Assembly (NCBI GenBank): GCA_017439085.1
Contig: JAFRTU010000008.1
Location: forward strand, 1-64,000
Reading direction: 5' to 3'
DNA length: 64,000 nucleotides
Source: Clostridia bacterium
GTDB taxonomy: Bacteria; Bacillota; Clostridia; Christensenellales; Christensenellaceae
This document shows positions 8,037-16,827 of the stretch, piece after piece (within the stretch, counting starts at the first letter, position 1; every line of letters begins with the position of its first letter). The notes under the pieces are model-generated. The model had not been told where the DNA came from. It was given only the letters and a program-made list of their open reading frames with translations, and did not search any database. Both the position numbers and the translations under genes were made by a program.

Positions 8037-9416
8037 ATGGAACTTGAAATATTCGACAATATTTCAGAAGTCATAGACGAATTTGAGAAGAAAGAAGACA
8101 TATATAAGCTCATAGCTGAAGAGGTGAAGACCTTCTTTGAGAAGGACGTATTTACCGAGAGCAACTACGAGCTCTCCATGATATACAGGATAAAGTCCCC
8201 GGAGAGCATAAGGGAGAAGCTCATAAGGAACAATTATGAACTGCAGAAGGGAAATCCCGAAAAGACCCTTGCCAGCATGAGGGACATAATAGGCCTCAGG
8301 ATCGAATGCAAGTTCATAGACGAGGAGAAGTACGCGTATCAGCTTCTAAAGGAACTGTTCACGAGGACCGATGATGATGTCTACTATTACATGTTCTCGA
8401 TGCCGAGGCTCAAACTGAAGCTCTCGGACCGACAGCCTCAGAAACAGAAGAACGGATTCGAGATCTATAAGATCGACGGCTACTATCAGATGGGAAGGGA
8501 CAAGGTGAACTTCGAACTCCAGATAAAGGCGCTGGTCAATTCGTTCTGGAGCGAGATAGAGCACAGGGTAGTCTACAAGAACAGGAACTTCCTGCTGAAC
8601 GACTCCTTCGTCTCAGACCTCTTCAATTCAATAAAGAAGAGCCTCAATACCCTGGACAATCAGCTGTATCTTCTTTACAACCGCTTCCACGGGGAGACGG
8701 ATTATGAGCAGGACAGGACTGCAAAGGACAAGAAGAAGGAGCATGAGATAGAGACGTTCATAACATCTCTCGTGTTTGCTACCTTCGACGATCTCATAAT
8801 GAAGGAACTCGAATTCTCGGTGGACTTCAAGTCCAGCTGCGATGCCATAGTCAGATACATCATGAACAAGGAAGAGTTCAACGAGATGAGCGATTACGGC
8901 AGGATAATCCAGCACTTTTTCGATGCTCTCGACAATGTGGAGGACGACTGGAAGCTCATAAGCCAGATAAAGCTTGACAGGGAATGCCATTTTGCTCCGG
9001 GATTCGAGGAGAAGATAGGAAAGGCCATCATAGAGAACCTGAACACCAACTTCCGCTGGCATCTGTTCTTCTCGATACTGTTCGCCATGGAGAAGAAGAG
9101 CGAGAAGGAGCAGGTGATAGAGGAATTCGTGAGAGCATGCATGTCTGAGATGACGGGAAACAGGACGGTCATCAGCTTCAGGAGCAGAGGCTTCAAGGAA
9201 TGCGATCTTATACTTGATGAGATGATGGACGCAGTGGCAGATGTGATATGCGGATCCGGAAAGATAGAGTATTTCTGTGTAAAGGGGATCACCACGATAC
9301 ACCAGGCGATGAATTACATGCTCCCGATAGTGGAAAACGAGCTCTCAAGAGGCGATTCCTGGGCAGACATCAAGCACAGATACTGGAATATTTTCATCAA
9401 GATGATAGAATTATAA
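8037..9416 (+). CDS. RelA/SpoT-domain protein, putative (p)ppGpp synthetase with a long unknown C-terminus
   Basis: A 459-residue protein with an alarmone-synthetase core in about the first 190 residues. Visible elements are YRIKSPESIREKL (substrate loop), DIIGLRI (metal Asp), and FELQIKA followed by WSEIEHRVVYK (catalytic Glu region). There is no HD hydrolase domain upstream and no TGS/ACT domain. Instead about 260 helical residues follow that I do not recognise. All key synthetase residues are present, so pppGpp/ppGpp synthesis is plausible. It lies between the flavoprotein and asnS, with GGGAG six bases before the start. Confidence 0.75.
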   Translation: MELEIFDNISEVIDEFEKKEDIYKLIAEEVKTFFEKDVFTESNYELSMIYRIKSPESIREKLIRNNYELQKGNPEKTLASMRDIIGLRIECKFIDEEKYAYQLLKELFTRTDDDVYYYMFSMPRLKLKLSDRQPQKQKNGFEIYKIDGYYQMGRDKVNFELQIKALVNSFWSEIEHRVVYKNRNFLLNDSFVSDLFNSIKKSLNTLDNQLYLLYNRFHGETDYEQDRTAKDKKKEHEIETFITSLVFATFDDLIMKELEFSVDFKSSCDAIVRYIMNKEEFNEMSDYGRIIQHFFDALDNVEDDWKLISQIKLDRECHFAPGFEEKIGKAIIENLNTNFRWHLFFSILFAMEKKSEKEQVIEEFVRACMSEMTGNRTVISFRSRGFKECDLILDEMMDAVADVICGSGKIEYFCVKGITTIHQAMNYMLPIVENELSRGDSWADIKHRYWNIFIKMIEL

Positions 9417-9455
9417 GGACTAATATCAGGAAACAGAGAACGGCAGGAGGATATC

Positions 9456-10844
9456 ATGCTTTCTATAAAAGAGATATACAAGCAGTATGAAAAGCTGGAA
9501 GGCAGCGAAGTGGAAGTATACGGATGGGTGAGGACCATAAGGGACAGCAAGGCCCTCGGCTTCATAGAGCTCAATGACGGGACCTTCTTCAAGAACATGC
9601 AGATAGTGTTCGAGGAGAGCCATCTCGACAACTTCAAAGACGTATGCAGGATCGGAGCCGGAAGCGGCATATATGTAAGGGGAATAGTTATACTGACCCC
9701 CGATGCAAAGCAGCCCTTCGAGATCAATGCAAGAGAGATTACGGTTGAGGGCGACTGTCCGCCTGATTACCCTCTCCAGAAGAAGAGACATACGAACGAG
9801 TATCTCAGGACCATAGCGCATCTGCGCCCGAGGACCAACACATACTCCGCAGTCTTCAGAGTGCGCTCAGCTGTTGCGTATGCCATCCACAAGTTCTTCC
9901 AGGAGAAGGGCTTCGTTTACGTGCACACTCCGATAATCACCGGAAGCGACGCTGAAGGCGCGGGACAGATGTTCCAGGTCACGACGCTCGACCTCAACGA
10001 CCTTCCGAAGACAGAAGACGGCAAGATAGACTATTCCAAGGACTTCTTCGGCAAGTCCACGAACCTCACGGTCTCGGGACAGCTCGAGGGCGAGATCTTC
10101 GCAATGGCCTTCAAGAACATATACACCTTCGGACCGACCTTCAGGGCAGAGAACTCCAATACCCCGAGACATGCTTCCGAGTTCTGGATGATAGAGCCTG
10201 AGATGGCTTTCGCTGAGCTGGAGGACAATATGGACGTGGCTGAGGAGATGGTGAAATACATCATCAACTATCTGCTCGAGAACTATCCCGAAGAGATGGA
10301 TTTCTTCAACAGGTTCATAGATAAGGGACTCCTCGAGAGACTCGACAACATAGTCTCGAATGAGTTCGCAAGGATCACATATACCGAAGCCATCGAGATA
10401 CTCGAAAAGGCCGATGTGAAGTTCGATTATCCCGTCAAGTGGGGTATCGATCTCCAGAGCGAGCACGAGAGATACATCACGGAGCAGGTCTTCAGGAAAC
10501 CTGTGTTCGTGACCGCTTATCCGAGAGAGATCAAGGCCTTCTACATGAGGCTCAACGAAGACGGCAAGACCGTTGCCGCAATGGACCTCCTGGTACCTGG
10601 AGTCGGAGAGATCATCGGAGGAAGCCAGAGGGAAGAGCGCTATGACGTGCTCGACAGAAGGATCAAGGAGATGGGAATGGATCCCAAGGACTACTGGTGG
10701 TATCTCGAACTCAGGAAGTATGGCGGAGTCAAGCACTCAGGCTACGGCCTCGGTTTCGAGAGGATCATAATGTACGTTACGGGAATGTCCAACATCAGAG
10801 ACGTGCTCCCGTTCCCGAGAGTGCCGAAGACAGCGGAATTCTGA
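9456..10844 (+). CDS. asnS: Asparaginyl-tRNA synthetase
   Basis: A 462-residue class IIb synthetase. It has an N-terminal OB-fold anticodon-binding domain ([20 protein letters not shown] region), motif 2 [20 protein letters not shown] and motif 3 [15 protein letters not shown]. The [11 protein letters not shown] stretch is typical of AsnRS rather than AspRS. A GGAGG lies seven bases before ATG. No T-box leader is seen in the 40-base gap upstream, so it is probably read with the preceding gene. Confidence 0.95.
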   Translation: MLSIKEIYKQYEKLEGSEVEVYGWVRTIRDSKALGFIELNDGTFFKNMQIVFEESHLDNFKDVCRIGAGSGIYVRGIVILTPDAKQPFEINAREITVEGDCPPDYPLQKKRHTNEYLRTIAHLRPRTNTYSAVFRVRSAVAYAIHKFFQEKGFVYVHTPIITGSDAEGAGQMFQVTTLDLNDLPKTEDGKIDYSKDFFGKSTNLTVSGQLEGEIFAMAFKNIYTFGPTFRAENSNTPRHASEFWMIEPEMAFAELEDNMDVAEEMVKYIINYLLENYPEEMDFFNRFIDKGLLERLDNIVSNEFARITYTEAIEILEKADVKFDYPVKWGIDLQSEHERYITEQVFRKPVFVTAYPREIKAFYMRLNEDGKTVAAMDLLVPGVGEIIGGSQREERYDVLDRRIKEMGMDPKDYWWYLELRKYGGVKHSGYGLGFERIIMYVTGMSNIRDVLPFPRVPKTAEF

Positions 10845-10854
10845 GGAGGAAGGT

Positions 10855-11376
10855 ATGGCAAGCAATATCTATGCATGCGACGGAGATGCATGCAGCATAG
10901 TGGCCCCTGCCGATATGTCGGCATATGAGGGACTCGTCGGAAGTTCCACCTTCGTGAGCGTCACCGCGAGGGACGTGATCGACGGGATGGACGAAGGAAA
11001 GACCTTTGCAGTCATATTCAGTTTTGCCAGATGCCCATGGTGCGTGGAGGCCATGCCTGTACTCGACTGGGCAGCAAAGGCAAACGACATGAAGGTGAAC
11101 TATGTTAACACCAGACCCGATCCTTCGGTCAGAAGGAACAGCGAGATCCCGGATTTCGATGAACTGAAGGCGAAGATAGGGGAATACTTCCCGAAGGATG
11201 ACAACGGAGAACCTTTCATGGACGTCCCGATAGTATTCTTCATTAAGGACGGAAAGATGAAAGACGTCCACTACGGAACGCTTCCCTGGTATGACGCAAC
11301 GGAAAGACATATGACGGAAGAGGAGAAGGAAGAACTCTTCTCCCATTACGACAGGAAACTGAAGGAACTGAAATAA
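10855..11376 (+). CDS. Thioredoxin-fold thiol-disulfide protein
   Basis: A 173-residue protein with a thioredoxin fold. The active-site dithiol is RCPWC (C60-C63) and the cis-proline segment is DVPIVFFIKDG, followed by a GTLPWYDA segment. It resembles bacteriocin-accessory/PedC-type thioredoxin-like proteins rather than housekeeping thioredoxin (WCGPC). No signal peptide is seen, so it should be cytoplasmic. It starts 10 bases after asnS behind GAGGAAGG and ends the operon at a strong terminator. Confidence 0.78.
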   Translation: MASNIYACDGDACSIVAPADMSAYEGLVGSSTFVSVTARDVIDGMDEGKTFAVIFSFARCPWCVEAMPVLDWAAKANDMKVNYVNTRPDPSVRRNSEIPDFDELKAKIGEYFPKDDNGEPFMDVPIVFFIKDGKMKDVHYGTLPWYDATERHMTEEEKEELFSHYDRKLKELK

Positions 11377-11390
11377 CCGTATGAAGCATT

Positions 11391-11418
11391 AGAGCCGGTC
11401 GAGCGACCGGCTCTTTTC
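11391..11418 (+). terminator. Intrinsic terminator
   Basis: Perfect ten-pair stem AGAGCCGGTC / GACCGGCTCT (11391-11400 and 11405-11414), GAGC loop, TTTTCT tail. It ends the asnS unit and separates it from convergent lysA. Confidence 0.92.
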
Positions 11419-11432
11419 TATGCTGTTTTTCT

Positions 11433-12686
11433 TCAGTATTCTCCGCAAAGGATATCAAGGGTCGAGAAATAGTCATCAGGTGTCTCGGCCCGCCTTATGA
11501 GCCTGAAACTTCCGTCCTCCTTAAGGAGTATCTCTGCCGAACGGAGCTTTCCGTTATAGTTGTATCCCATCGAGAAACCGTGGGCTCCCGTATCATGTAT
11601 GAAAAGGAGGTCTCCGATCTCCGTTTTTGGCAGCATCCTGTCGATGGCAAACTTGTCATTGTTCTCACAGAGTCCGCCCGTGACATCATACTTGTTCGCC
11701 GGTGCCTCATCTTCCTTTCCGAGCACGGTTATGTGGTGATATGCTCCGTACATCGCAGGCCTCATGAGGTCGGCTGCACAGGCATCCACACCCAGATAGT
11801 CCTTGTAGATCTTCTTCTCGTGCACGACCCTGGTCACGAGGGCCCCGTGCGGTCCCGTCATGAACCTTCCGAGCTCTGCGAATATGGAGGGCTCCATTCC
11901 CTCGGGAACGAGTATGGATTCATAGGCCTCCTTCACCTTTCTTCCCACATGGAATATGTCGACCTTTTCATCCTCCGGCATATAGGGGATCCCTATGCCG
12001 CCCGACAGGTTTATGAAGGATATATCCGCTCCGGTGGCCTTCTTCACTCTTACGGCAAGAAGGAACATCATCTCGGCGAGTATGGGATAGTAGTAATCGG
12101 TCAGAGTGTTGCTGGAAAGGAAGGCATGTATTCCGAAGTGCTTCACTCCTCTTCCCATGAGCTTCTTTATCGCTTCCACCATCTGTTCCTCGGTCATGCC
12201 GTATTTGGCATCCTGGGGATTGTCCATGATGGTGTTCCCGATGGCGAATGTTCCGCCGGGATTGTATCTAAGGCACATGGTCTTGGGAAGGGGAAACAGA
12301 TCCGTCACTATGTCCGCATCGCTCGCATCATCGAGGTTTATGTAGGCTCCAAGTTCCCTTGCAAGAAGATAGTCTTCCTTCGGAGTGACGTTGGAGGAGA
12401 ACATGACCTCACTTCCCTTGAACCCTACGGCTTTTGCAAGCAGCAGTTCAGTGTATGAGGAACAGTCGACTCCGCAGCCCTCTTCCTTCAGGATATTGAG
12501 TATGACGGGATTAGGTAAGGCCTTCACCGCAAAGAACTCTTTGAATCCTTTGTTCCATGAGAACGCGGAAAGGAGATCCCTTGCGGTCTTTCTGATGCCC
12601 GCCTCGTCATATATGTGGAACGGAGTTGGGTGGATCTCCGCTATCTCTCTTATCTTTTCCAATGATGCAAACGGTCTTTTTGCCAT
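11433..12686 (-). CDS. lysA: Diaminopimelate decarboxylase-family PLP enzyme
   Basis: A 417-residue fold-type III PLP decarboxylase. The PLP lysine is K55 in FFAVKALPNP. The second-site cysteine motif appears as GGLCENNDKF, and the acidic phosphate-loop region is FINLSGGIGIPY. It would convert meso-diaminopimelate to lysine, though the family also includes carboxynorspermidine and arginine-type enzymes. It stands alone, with a good promoter about 40 bases upstream of the start. Confidence 0.87.
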   Translation of the reverse strand: MAKRPFASLEKIREIAEIHPTPFHIYDEAGIRKTARDLLSAFSWNKGFKEFFAVKALPNPVILNILKEEGCGVDCSSYTELLLAKAVGFKGSEVMFSSNVTPKEDYLLARELGAYINLDDASDADIVTDLFPLPKTMCLRYNPGGTFAIGNTIMDNPQDAKYGMTEEQMVEAIKKLMGRGVKHFGIHAFLSSNTLTDYYYPILAEMMFLLAVRVKKATGADISFINLSGGIGIPYMPEDEKVDIFHVGRKVKEAYESILVPEGMEPSIFAELGRFMTGPHGALVTRVVHEKKIYKDYLGVDACAADLMRPAMYGAYHHITVLGKEDEAPANKYDVTGGLCENNDKFAIDRMLPKTEIGDLLFIHDTGAHGFSMGYNYNGKLRSAEILLKEDGSFRLIRRAETPDDYFSTLDILCGEY

Positions 12687-12718
12687 GATATTTCTTCCTT
12701 GATGTGTTGATTTTAAAT

Positions 12719-12747
12719 AATATAATAGCGAAACAGGGATAAGTCAA
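12719..12747 (-). promoter_or_regulatory. Sigma-A promoter of lysA
   Basis: On the minus strand TTGACT (12742-12747), a 17-base spacer and TATATT (12719-12724). No lysine riboswitch is visible in the short leader of about 30 bases. Confidence 0.72.
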
Positions 12748-12831
12748 CGAAAAGATGCATAATGATCCGATTTATACGTTAAAGCTGCATGAATATACAT
12801 GATGCGGAAAGGATGTCCAAAGCTCCCGGTA

Positions 12832-12840
12832 TGCTATAAT
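12832..12840 (+). promoter_or_regulatory. Extended -10 promoter of the PHP/VanX-like pair
   Basis: TGCTATAAT, the same extended -10 as before the RpiR gene. The predicted start of transcription near 12847 lies past the in-frame GTG at 12843, which supports translation from the ATG at 12861. Confidence 0.6.
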
Positions 12841-12860
12841 ATGTGCGGAAAGGAAGTACT

Positions 12861-13709
12861 ATGGGCAGATATAACTATCATTCACATACGACAAGATGCG
12901 GCCATGTGGACTGGGACTATTCTGACGAGGATTTCGTGAAGGAATATGTAGCCAACGGGTTCACTGACCTTGCTTTTACTGACCATATGCCTCAGAAGCA
13001 CAGAGTCGACATGAGGCACGGCATCAGGATGGACTATTCCCAGCTGGAGGATTATCTCGCCTCAGTGGAATATCTCAGAGAAAAATACAAGGACAGTATA
13101 AAGATACTGAGCGGTTTCGAGTGCGAGTATCTTGAGGAATCGGAAGATGACATAAGAGAACTTAAGGAGAGGACCGACATATTGATAACGGGGCAGCACT
13201 ATTCCAGAAGGAAGGACGGCCTGCTCCATATCTTCGGAAGGGAAGAGGCCGGAGACTATGAGCTCAATTCATATACGGATCTCATTGAAAAGGCCATGGC
13301 AAAAGGGCTCACGGTACTGATAGCCCACCCTGACTTCGCACTCATATCCCAGGCATCCTTCGGGAAGAAGGAAAAGGATATGTGCGTAAGGCTTGCAAAG
13401 CTCTCGAACAAGTATGACATCCCTCTTGAGATAAACCTGAACCACATATTCAACAAGACGTTCTTCAGGGGCTATCAGCCTAACGACGATCCGGAGGAGA
13501 TCCAGCTCACAAGATTAAAGGACGTGCTCTATCCGGTACGTGAGTTCTGGGAGGTCATGGCTGAGTATTCGGTCAAGACCATCTATGGTATAGATACTCA
13601 TCACAGGAGACAGACGAGCCTTTATGAACCCTTAAAAAGGTATGCAGACATCATAATCGGAGAAGAGACTTTGAGGTCTCTAAGGATAATAGAGGAGCCG
13701 TTTCTATGA
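12861..13709 (+). CDS. PHP-domain phosphoesterase, histidinol-phosphatase family
   Basis: A 282-residue PHP hydrolase. Metal ligands are visible in NYHSHTTRCGH near the N-terminus, in AFTDH, in the glutamate of GFECEY, in TGQHYS and in IAHPDFA, and in a final GIDTHHRR. Family members act as histidinol-phosphatase, but no other histidine gene is nearby, so another phosphate ester is possible. ATG at 12861 follows AAGGAAG. Its stop overlaps the start of the dipeptidase gene (ATGA). Confidence 0.8.
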   Translation: MGRYNYHSHTTRCGHVDWDYSDEDFVKEYVANGFTDLAFTDHMPQKHRVDMRHGIRMDYSQLEDYLASVEYLREKYKDSIKILSGFECEYLEESEDDIRELKERTDILITGQHYSRRKDGLLHIFGREEAGDYELNSYTDLIEKAMAKGLTVLIAHPDFALISQASFGKKEKDMCVRLAKLSNKYDIPLEINLNHIFNKTFFRGYQPNDDPEEIQLTRLKDVLYPVREFWEVMAEYSVKTIYGIDTHHRRQTSLYEPLKRYADIIIGEETLRSLRIIEEPFL

Positions 13710-14281
13710 AAAAAGATGAACTTATAAAGATAATGACGGTAATTCCGGATGCGATACTTGATCTTAAGTATGCTACCGAGAACAATTTCACCGGAAGGAA
13801 GATATACGATTTTGAGGATGCTCTTTTAAGAGCCGGTACTCTTGAGAAACTTAAAGGAGCTGCCGACAGATTAAGGAAGATGGGATACAGGATAAAGGTG
13901 CTCGATGCCTTCAGACCCGAAGAAGCCCAGAAGACCCTCTGGAGCGTTGTCAGCGATCCGACCTTTGTTGCTGATCCGTATAACGGGGGATCCAATCACA
14001 CAAGAGGAAATGCCATAGACATGACTCTTACCGACATGGAGGGAAATGAACTCGATATGCCTTCCGGTTTCGACGATTTCTCGGTAAAAGCGCTGAGAAC
14101 GTATGAGGCCTGCAGCGAAGAGCAGAAGATTAATTCTCTCATAATGGAGAATGTCATGAAGGAGTGCGGGTTCATACCATATCCAAACGAATGGTGGCAT
14201 TTTGATGATTCGGAAAGCTATGAGTTGTATAAAGAGAGCATCGGAAAGGCTCTGAACAGAGTCATGAAAGAGATCAGATGA
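13706..14281 (+). CDS. D-alanyl-D-alanine dipeptidase, VanX/DdpX family
   Basis: A 191-residue zinc dipeptidase that splits D-Ala-D-Ala. The complete active site is visible: SNHTRGNAID gives H98 and D105, NEWWH gives E162 and H165, and R70 lies in DAFRPEE, matching the VanX transition-state arginine. No vanA/vanH/vanRS partners are nearby. It is translationally coupled to the PHP phosphatase gene. A cell-wall recycling role is more likely than glycopeptide resistance on this context. Confidence 0.87.
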   Translation: MKKDELIKIMTVIPDAILDLKYATENNFTGRKIYDFEDALLRAGTLEKLKGAADRLRKMGYRIKVLDAFRPEEAQKTLWSVVSDPTFVADPYNGGSNHTRGNAIDMTLTDMEGNELDMPSGFDDFSVKALRTYEACSEEQKINSLIMENVMKECGFIPYPNEWWHFDDSESYELYKESIGKALNRVMKEIR

Positions 14282-14308
14282 AAAAAAGGACGCCATATGG
14301 CGCCCTTA
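14281..14308 (-). terminator. Intrinsic terminator of serC-serA
   Basis: Near-palindromic stem around GGCGCCATATGGCG (about 14289-14304). On the minus strand it is followed by seven T, so it ends serA transcription; on the plus strand the tail is weaker but it may also stop the VanX-like gene. Confidence 0.8.
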
Positions 14309-14322
14309 TTAATGTCTTACAG

Positions 14323-15492
14323 TCAGATCTTTCTTACCCTTATCATTCCGTCAAGATCGCGGAGCTCTTGATAGAGCTCACAGGAGAGATCGGTATTGAT
14401 GTCGAACACGGAGTAAGCTATGTCGCCTCTCGACTTGTTCACCATCTCTTCCACGTTTATGTGATTCCTGCTGAATATAGAGGAGATGCTTGCGATAACA
14501 CCGGGAACGTTCTTGTGTATGAGAGTTATCCTGACGTTCTTTGTAGGTGCGATCCTGCATACGGGGAAGTTCACCGAGTTTATTATTCCGCCGACTTCGA
14601 GGTAGTATTTGATCTCCTCTGCAGCCATGGATGCGCAGTTCTCCTCAGCCTCGGGCGTCGATCCTCCGAGGTGGGGGAGACAAATGACGTTCCTGTGTCC
14701 GAGTATGTTCTCGTCCGGGAAGTCGGTCACATATCTTGCGACCTTTCCGCTGTCGAGAGCATTCAGCACGGCCTCTTCGTTCACGAGTCCGTTCCTAGAG
14801 TAGTTCAGCATCACGACACCGTCCTTCATCTTCTCGAAGTGCTGGGCGTCGAGATAGTTCCTGGTGCTGTCCCTCAGAGGAACATGGATAGTTATGTAAT
14901 CCGATTCGTCGAGGAGCGCGTCCAGGGTAAGAGCGTGCTCAACATGATCGGAGAGGTGCCATGCATTCTCTATGGAGATGTATGGGTCATATCCTATTAC
15001 CTTCATGCCGAGGTCGGAGGCCATGTTGGCCACCAACACTCCTATGGCACCCAGCCCTATGACTCCTATGGTCTTGCCCTTGAGTTCCGGGCCAACGAAC
15101 CTGTTCTTTCCCTTCTCGACCTGTCCCACGATCTCGGCCCCGTTGTCCTTGAGGCCCATGGTCCATTCGATCCCGCCGACGATGTCCCTGGAGCCAAGGA
15201 GCAGTCCGCAGAGCACGAGCTCCTTAACCGCATTGGCATTGGCGCCCGGTGTATTGAACACCACGATGCCCTTCTCGGTGCATCTGTCTATCGGGATGTT
15301 GTTGACTCCTATGCCTGCTCTTGCGAAGCATTTGAGATCTCCCTCAAGGGATAGGGATTGGCAGTCCGCGCTCCTTAAGATTATGGCATCTGCTTCTTCA
15401 GGAGCGATGTCAGCGCTCACGGAGAATCTGGAAGCGGGAAGCTTTTCGTATATGACATCCGAGATGTTGTTGAGTTTCTTTATGTTGAACAT
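14323..15492 (-). CDS. serA: D-3-phosphoglycerate dehydrogenase
   Basis: A 389-residue NAD-dependent dehydrogenase for the first step of serine synthesis. The nucleotide loop is IGVIGLGAIGVLVAN, the catalytic His is in ICLPHLGGSTPEAEENC, and a C-terminal ACT domain (last ~75 residues, NVRITLIHKNVPGVIASIS region) suggests serine feedback. It lies 10 bases after serC with AGGAGA before the start, so the two form one operon, ended by the hairpin at 14281. Confidence 0.93.
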   Translation of the reverse strand: MFNIKKLNNISDVIYEKLPASRFSVSADIAPEEADAIILRSADCQSLSLEGDLKCFARAGIGVNNIPIDRCTEKGIVVFNTPGANANAVKELVLCGLLLGSRDIVGGIEWTMGLKDNGAEIVGQVEKGKNRFVGPELKGKTIGVIGLGAIGVLVANMASDLGMKVIGYDPYISIENAWHLSDHVEHALTLDALLDESDYITIHVPLRDSTRNYLDAQHFEKMKDGVVMLNYSRNGLVNEEAVLNALDSGKVARYVTDFPDENILGHRNVICLPHLGGSTPEAEENCASMAAEEIKYYLEVGGIINSVNFPVCRIAPTKNVRITLIHKNVPGVIASISSIFSRNHINVEEMVNKSRGDIAYSVFDINTDLSCELYQELRDLDGMIRVRKI

Positions 15493-15502
15493 GTCTTTCT
15501 CC

Positions 15503-16588
15503 TCATGAGTTCTTTTCTTCGAAACGGTCCATGAATTCCTTCAGGGCCTTCACGGCTTCAAGGCTCACTGGGTTGTAGATGCTGGCGCGCATTCCGCCTG
15601 CAATCCTGTGTCCCTTGATATTTGCGATGCCTTCCTTCGCGGCCTCAGAGCAGAAAAGCTTGTCCTTTTCCTCATCTCCGGTGGAGAAGGTGACGCTCAT
15701 GATGGAACGGTCTTCCTTTGCGGTGACCCTTCCCTTGTAAAAGTCGGAAGAATCGATCTTGTCATAGAGGATCCTTGCTTTTTCCTTGTTGAGCTTATAT
15801 ATGCCCTCGACTCCGCCCTTGCTCTTCAGCCAGTCCATCATGAGGCCTGCCATGTAGATATCGAACGTCGGAGGAGTGTTGTAGAGGGAATTGTTCTTTG
15901 CCATGACAGAGTAGTCGAGCATGGAGGGGAGTCCCTTCACGAGTCCGAGAAGATCCTTTCTGATGATGACGACGGCAAGTCCCGAAGGAGCTATGTTCTT
16001 CTGGGACCCTGCAAAGATGAGTCCGTACTTGCTTACGTCTATGGGTTCGGAAAGTATGCAGGAGGTCATGTCGCTCACCACCACCATGTCCTTCGGGCAC
16101 GGGGGCACGTCATGGTATTCAGTGCCGAATATGGTGTTGTTGTAGGTGAAGTACAGATAGTCGGCGGGTTCGCTGAACATATCCTCGGTCACCTTCGGCA
16201 GATGGGTGTATCCGTCCGCTTCAGAGGAAGCGGGCACTATCACCTTTCCGAAAAGCTCTGCCTCCTTGGCAGCCTTCTTTGCGAAGTTGCCTGAATTGAT
16301 ATAATAGGCGGTCTTCTTATCGTGCATGAGGTTCATGGCCGTCATGGGGAACTGCATGGAAGCTCCTCCCTGGAGGAACAGCACACTGTAGTCATCAGAG
16401 ATACCCATGAGCTCTCGGAGCATGCTTTCGGTATGGTCCAGTACGGAGAGGAACTCGCTAGATCGGTGTGATATCTCCATGACTGACATTCCGCAGCCGT
16501 TGAAATCCAGGAGCTCTTCCTGAGCTTTCAGCAGCACTTCTTCCGGCAGAGCGGCCGGGCCTGGTGCAAAGTTATACACACGTTTCAT
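15503..16588 (-). CDS. serC: Phosphoserine aminotransferase
   Basis: A 361-residue class V PLP aminotransferase, second step of serine synthesis. The N-terminus YNFAPGPAALPEEVL and the PLP-lysine segment AGSQKNIAPSG are diagnostic. ATG at 16588 follows AGGAG; eight extra in-frame residues upstream have no ribosome site. It is the first gene of serC-serA. The third enzyme, phosphoserine phosphatase (serB), is not in the operon. Confidence 0.94.
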   Translation of the reverse strand: MKRVYNFAPGPAALPEEVLLKAQEELLDFNGCGMSVMEISHRSSEFLSVLDHTESMLRELMGISDDYSVLFLQGGASMQFPMTAMNLMHDKKTAYYINSGNFAKKAAKEAELFGKVIVPASSEADGYTHLPKVTEDMFSEPADYLYFTYNNTIFGTEYHDVPPCPKDMVVVSDMTSCILSEPIDVSKYGLIFAGSQKNIAPSGLAVVIIRKDLLGLVKGLPSMLDYSVMAKNNSLYNTPPTFDIYMAGLMMDWLKSKGGVEGIYKLNKEKARILYDKIDSSDFYKGRVTAKEDRSIMSVTFSTGDEEKDKLFCSEAAKEGIANIKGHRIAGGMRASIYNPVSLEAVKALKEFMDRFEEKNS

Positions 16589-16630
16589 ATTTTTTCTCCT
16601 TTTCCTATCCATACGGATATAATTTCATTT

Positions 16631-16659
16631 ATTTTACTCAACGTCTTAGATACGGTCAA
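16631..16659 (-). promoter_or_regulatory. Sigma-A promoter of serC-serA
   Basis: On the minus strand TTGACC (16654-16659), 17-base spacer, TAAAAT (16631-16636). The leader is about 35 bases with no obvious riboswitch. Confidence 0.7.
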
Positions 16660-16827
16660 CAAAAGGATTTTTATCATTCATGCTTTTGCTCCCTCAGTGG
16701 TTGGGCCTCCGGAGATTCGAAGACGCCATATATTGTATGTATTTTGTTAACAATGAAAACTCTGCATGTTATAAACTGCCTCTGAAGTAGTATAATCTTC
16801 TTTGAGTGTGTAAGCGAGGTATATACA

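Noticed and set aside
11580..12458. 292-codon open frame on the plus strand
   Set aside because: Antisense to lysA; His/Gly/Val-rich composition typical of a shadow frame and no family features.
14278..15354. 358-codon open frame on the plus strand
   Set aside because: Antisense to serA, which has every diagnostic motif; the frame starts inside the terminator.
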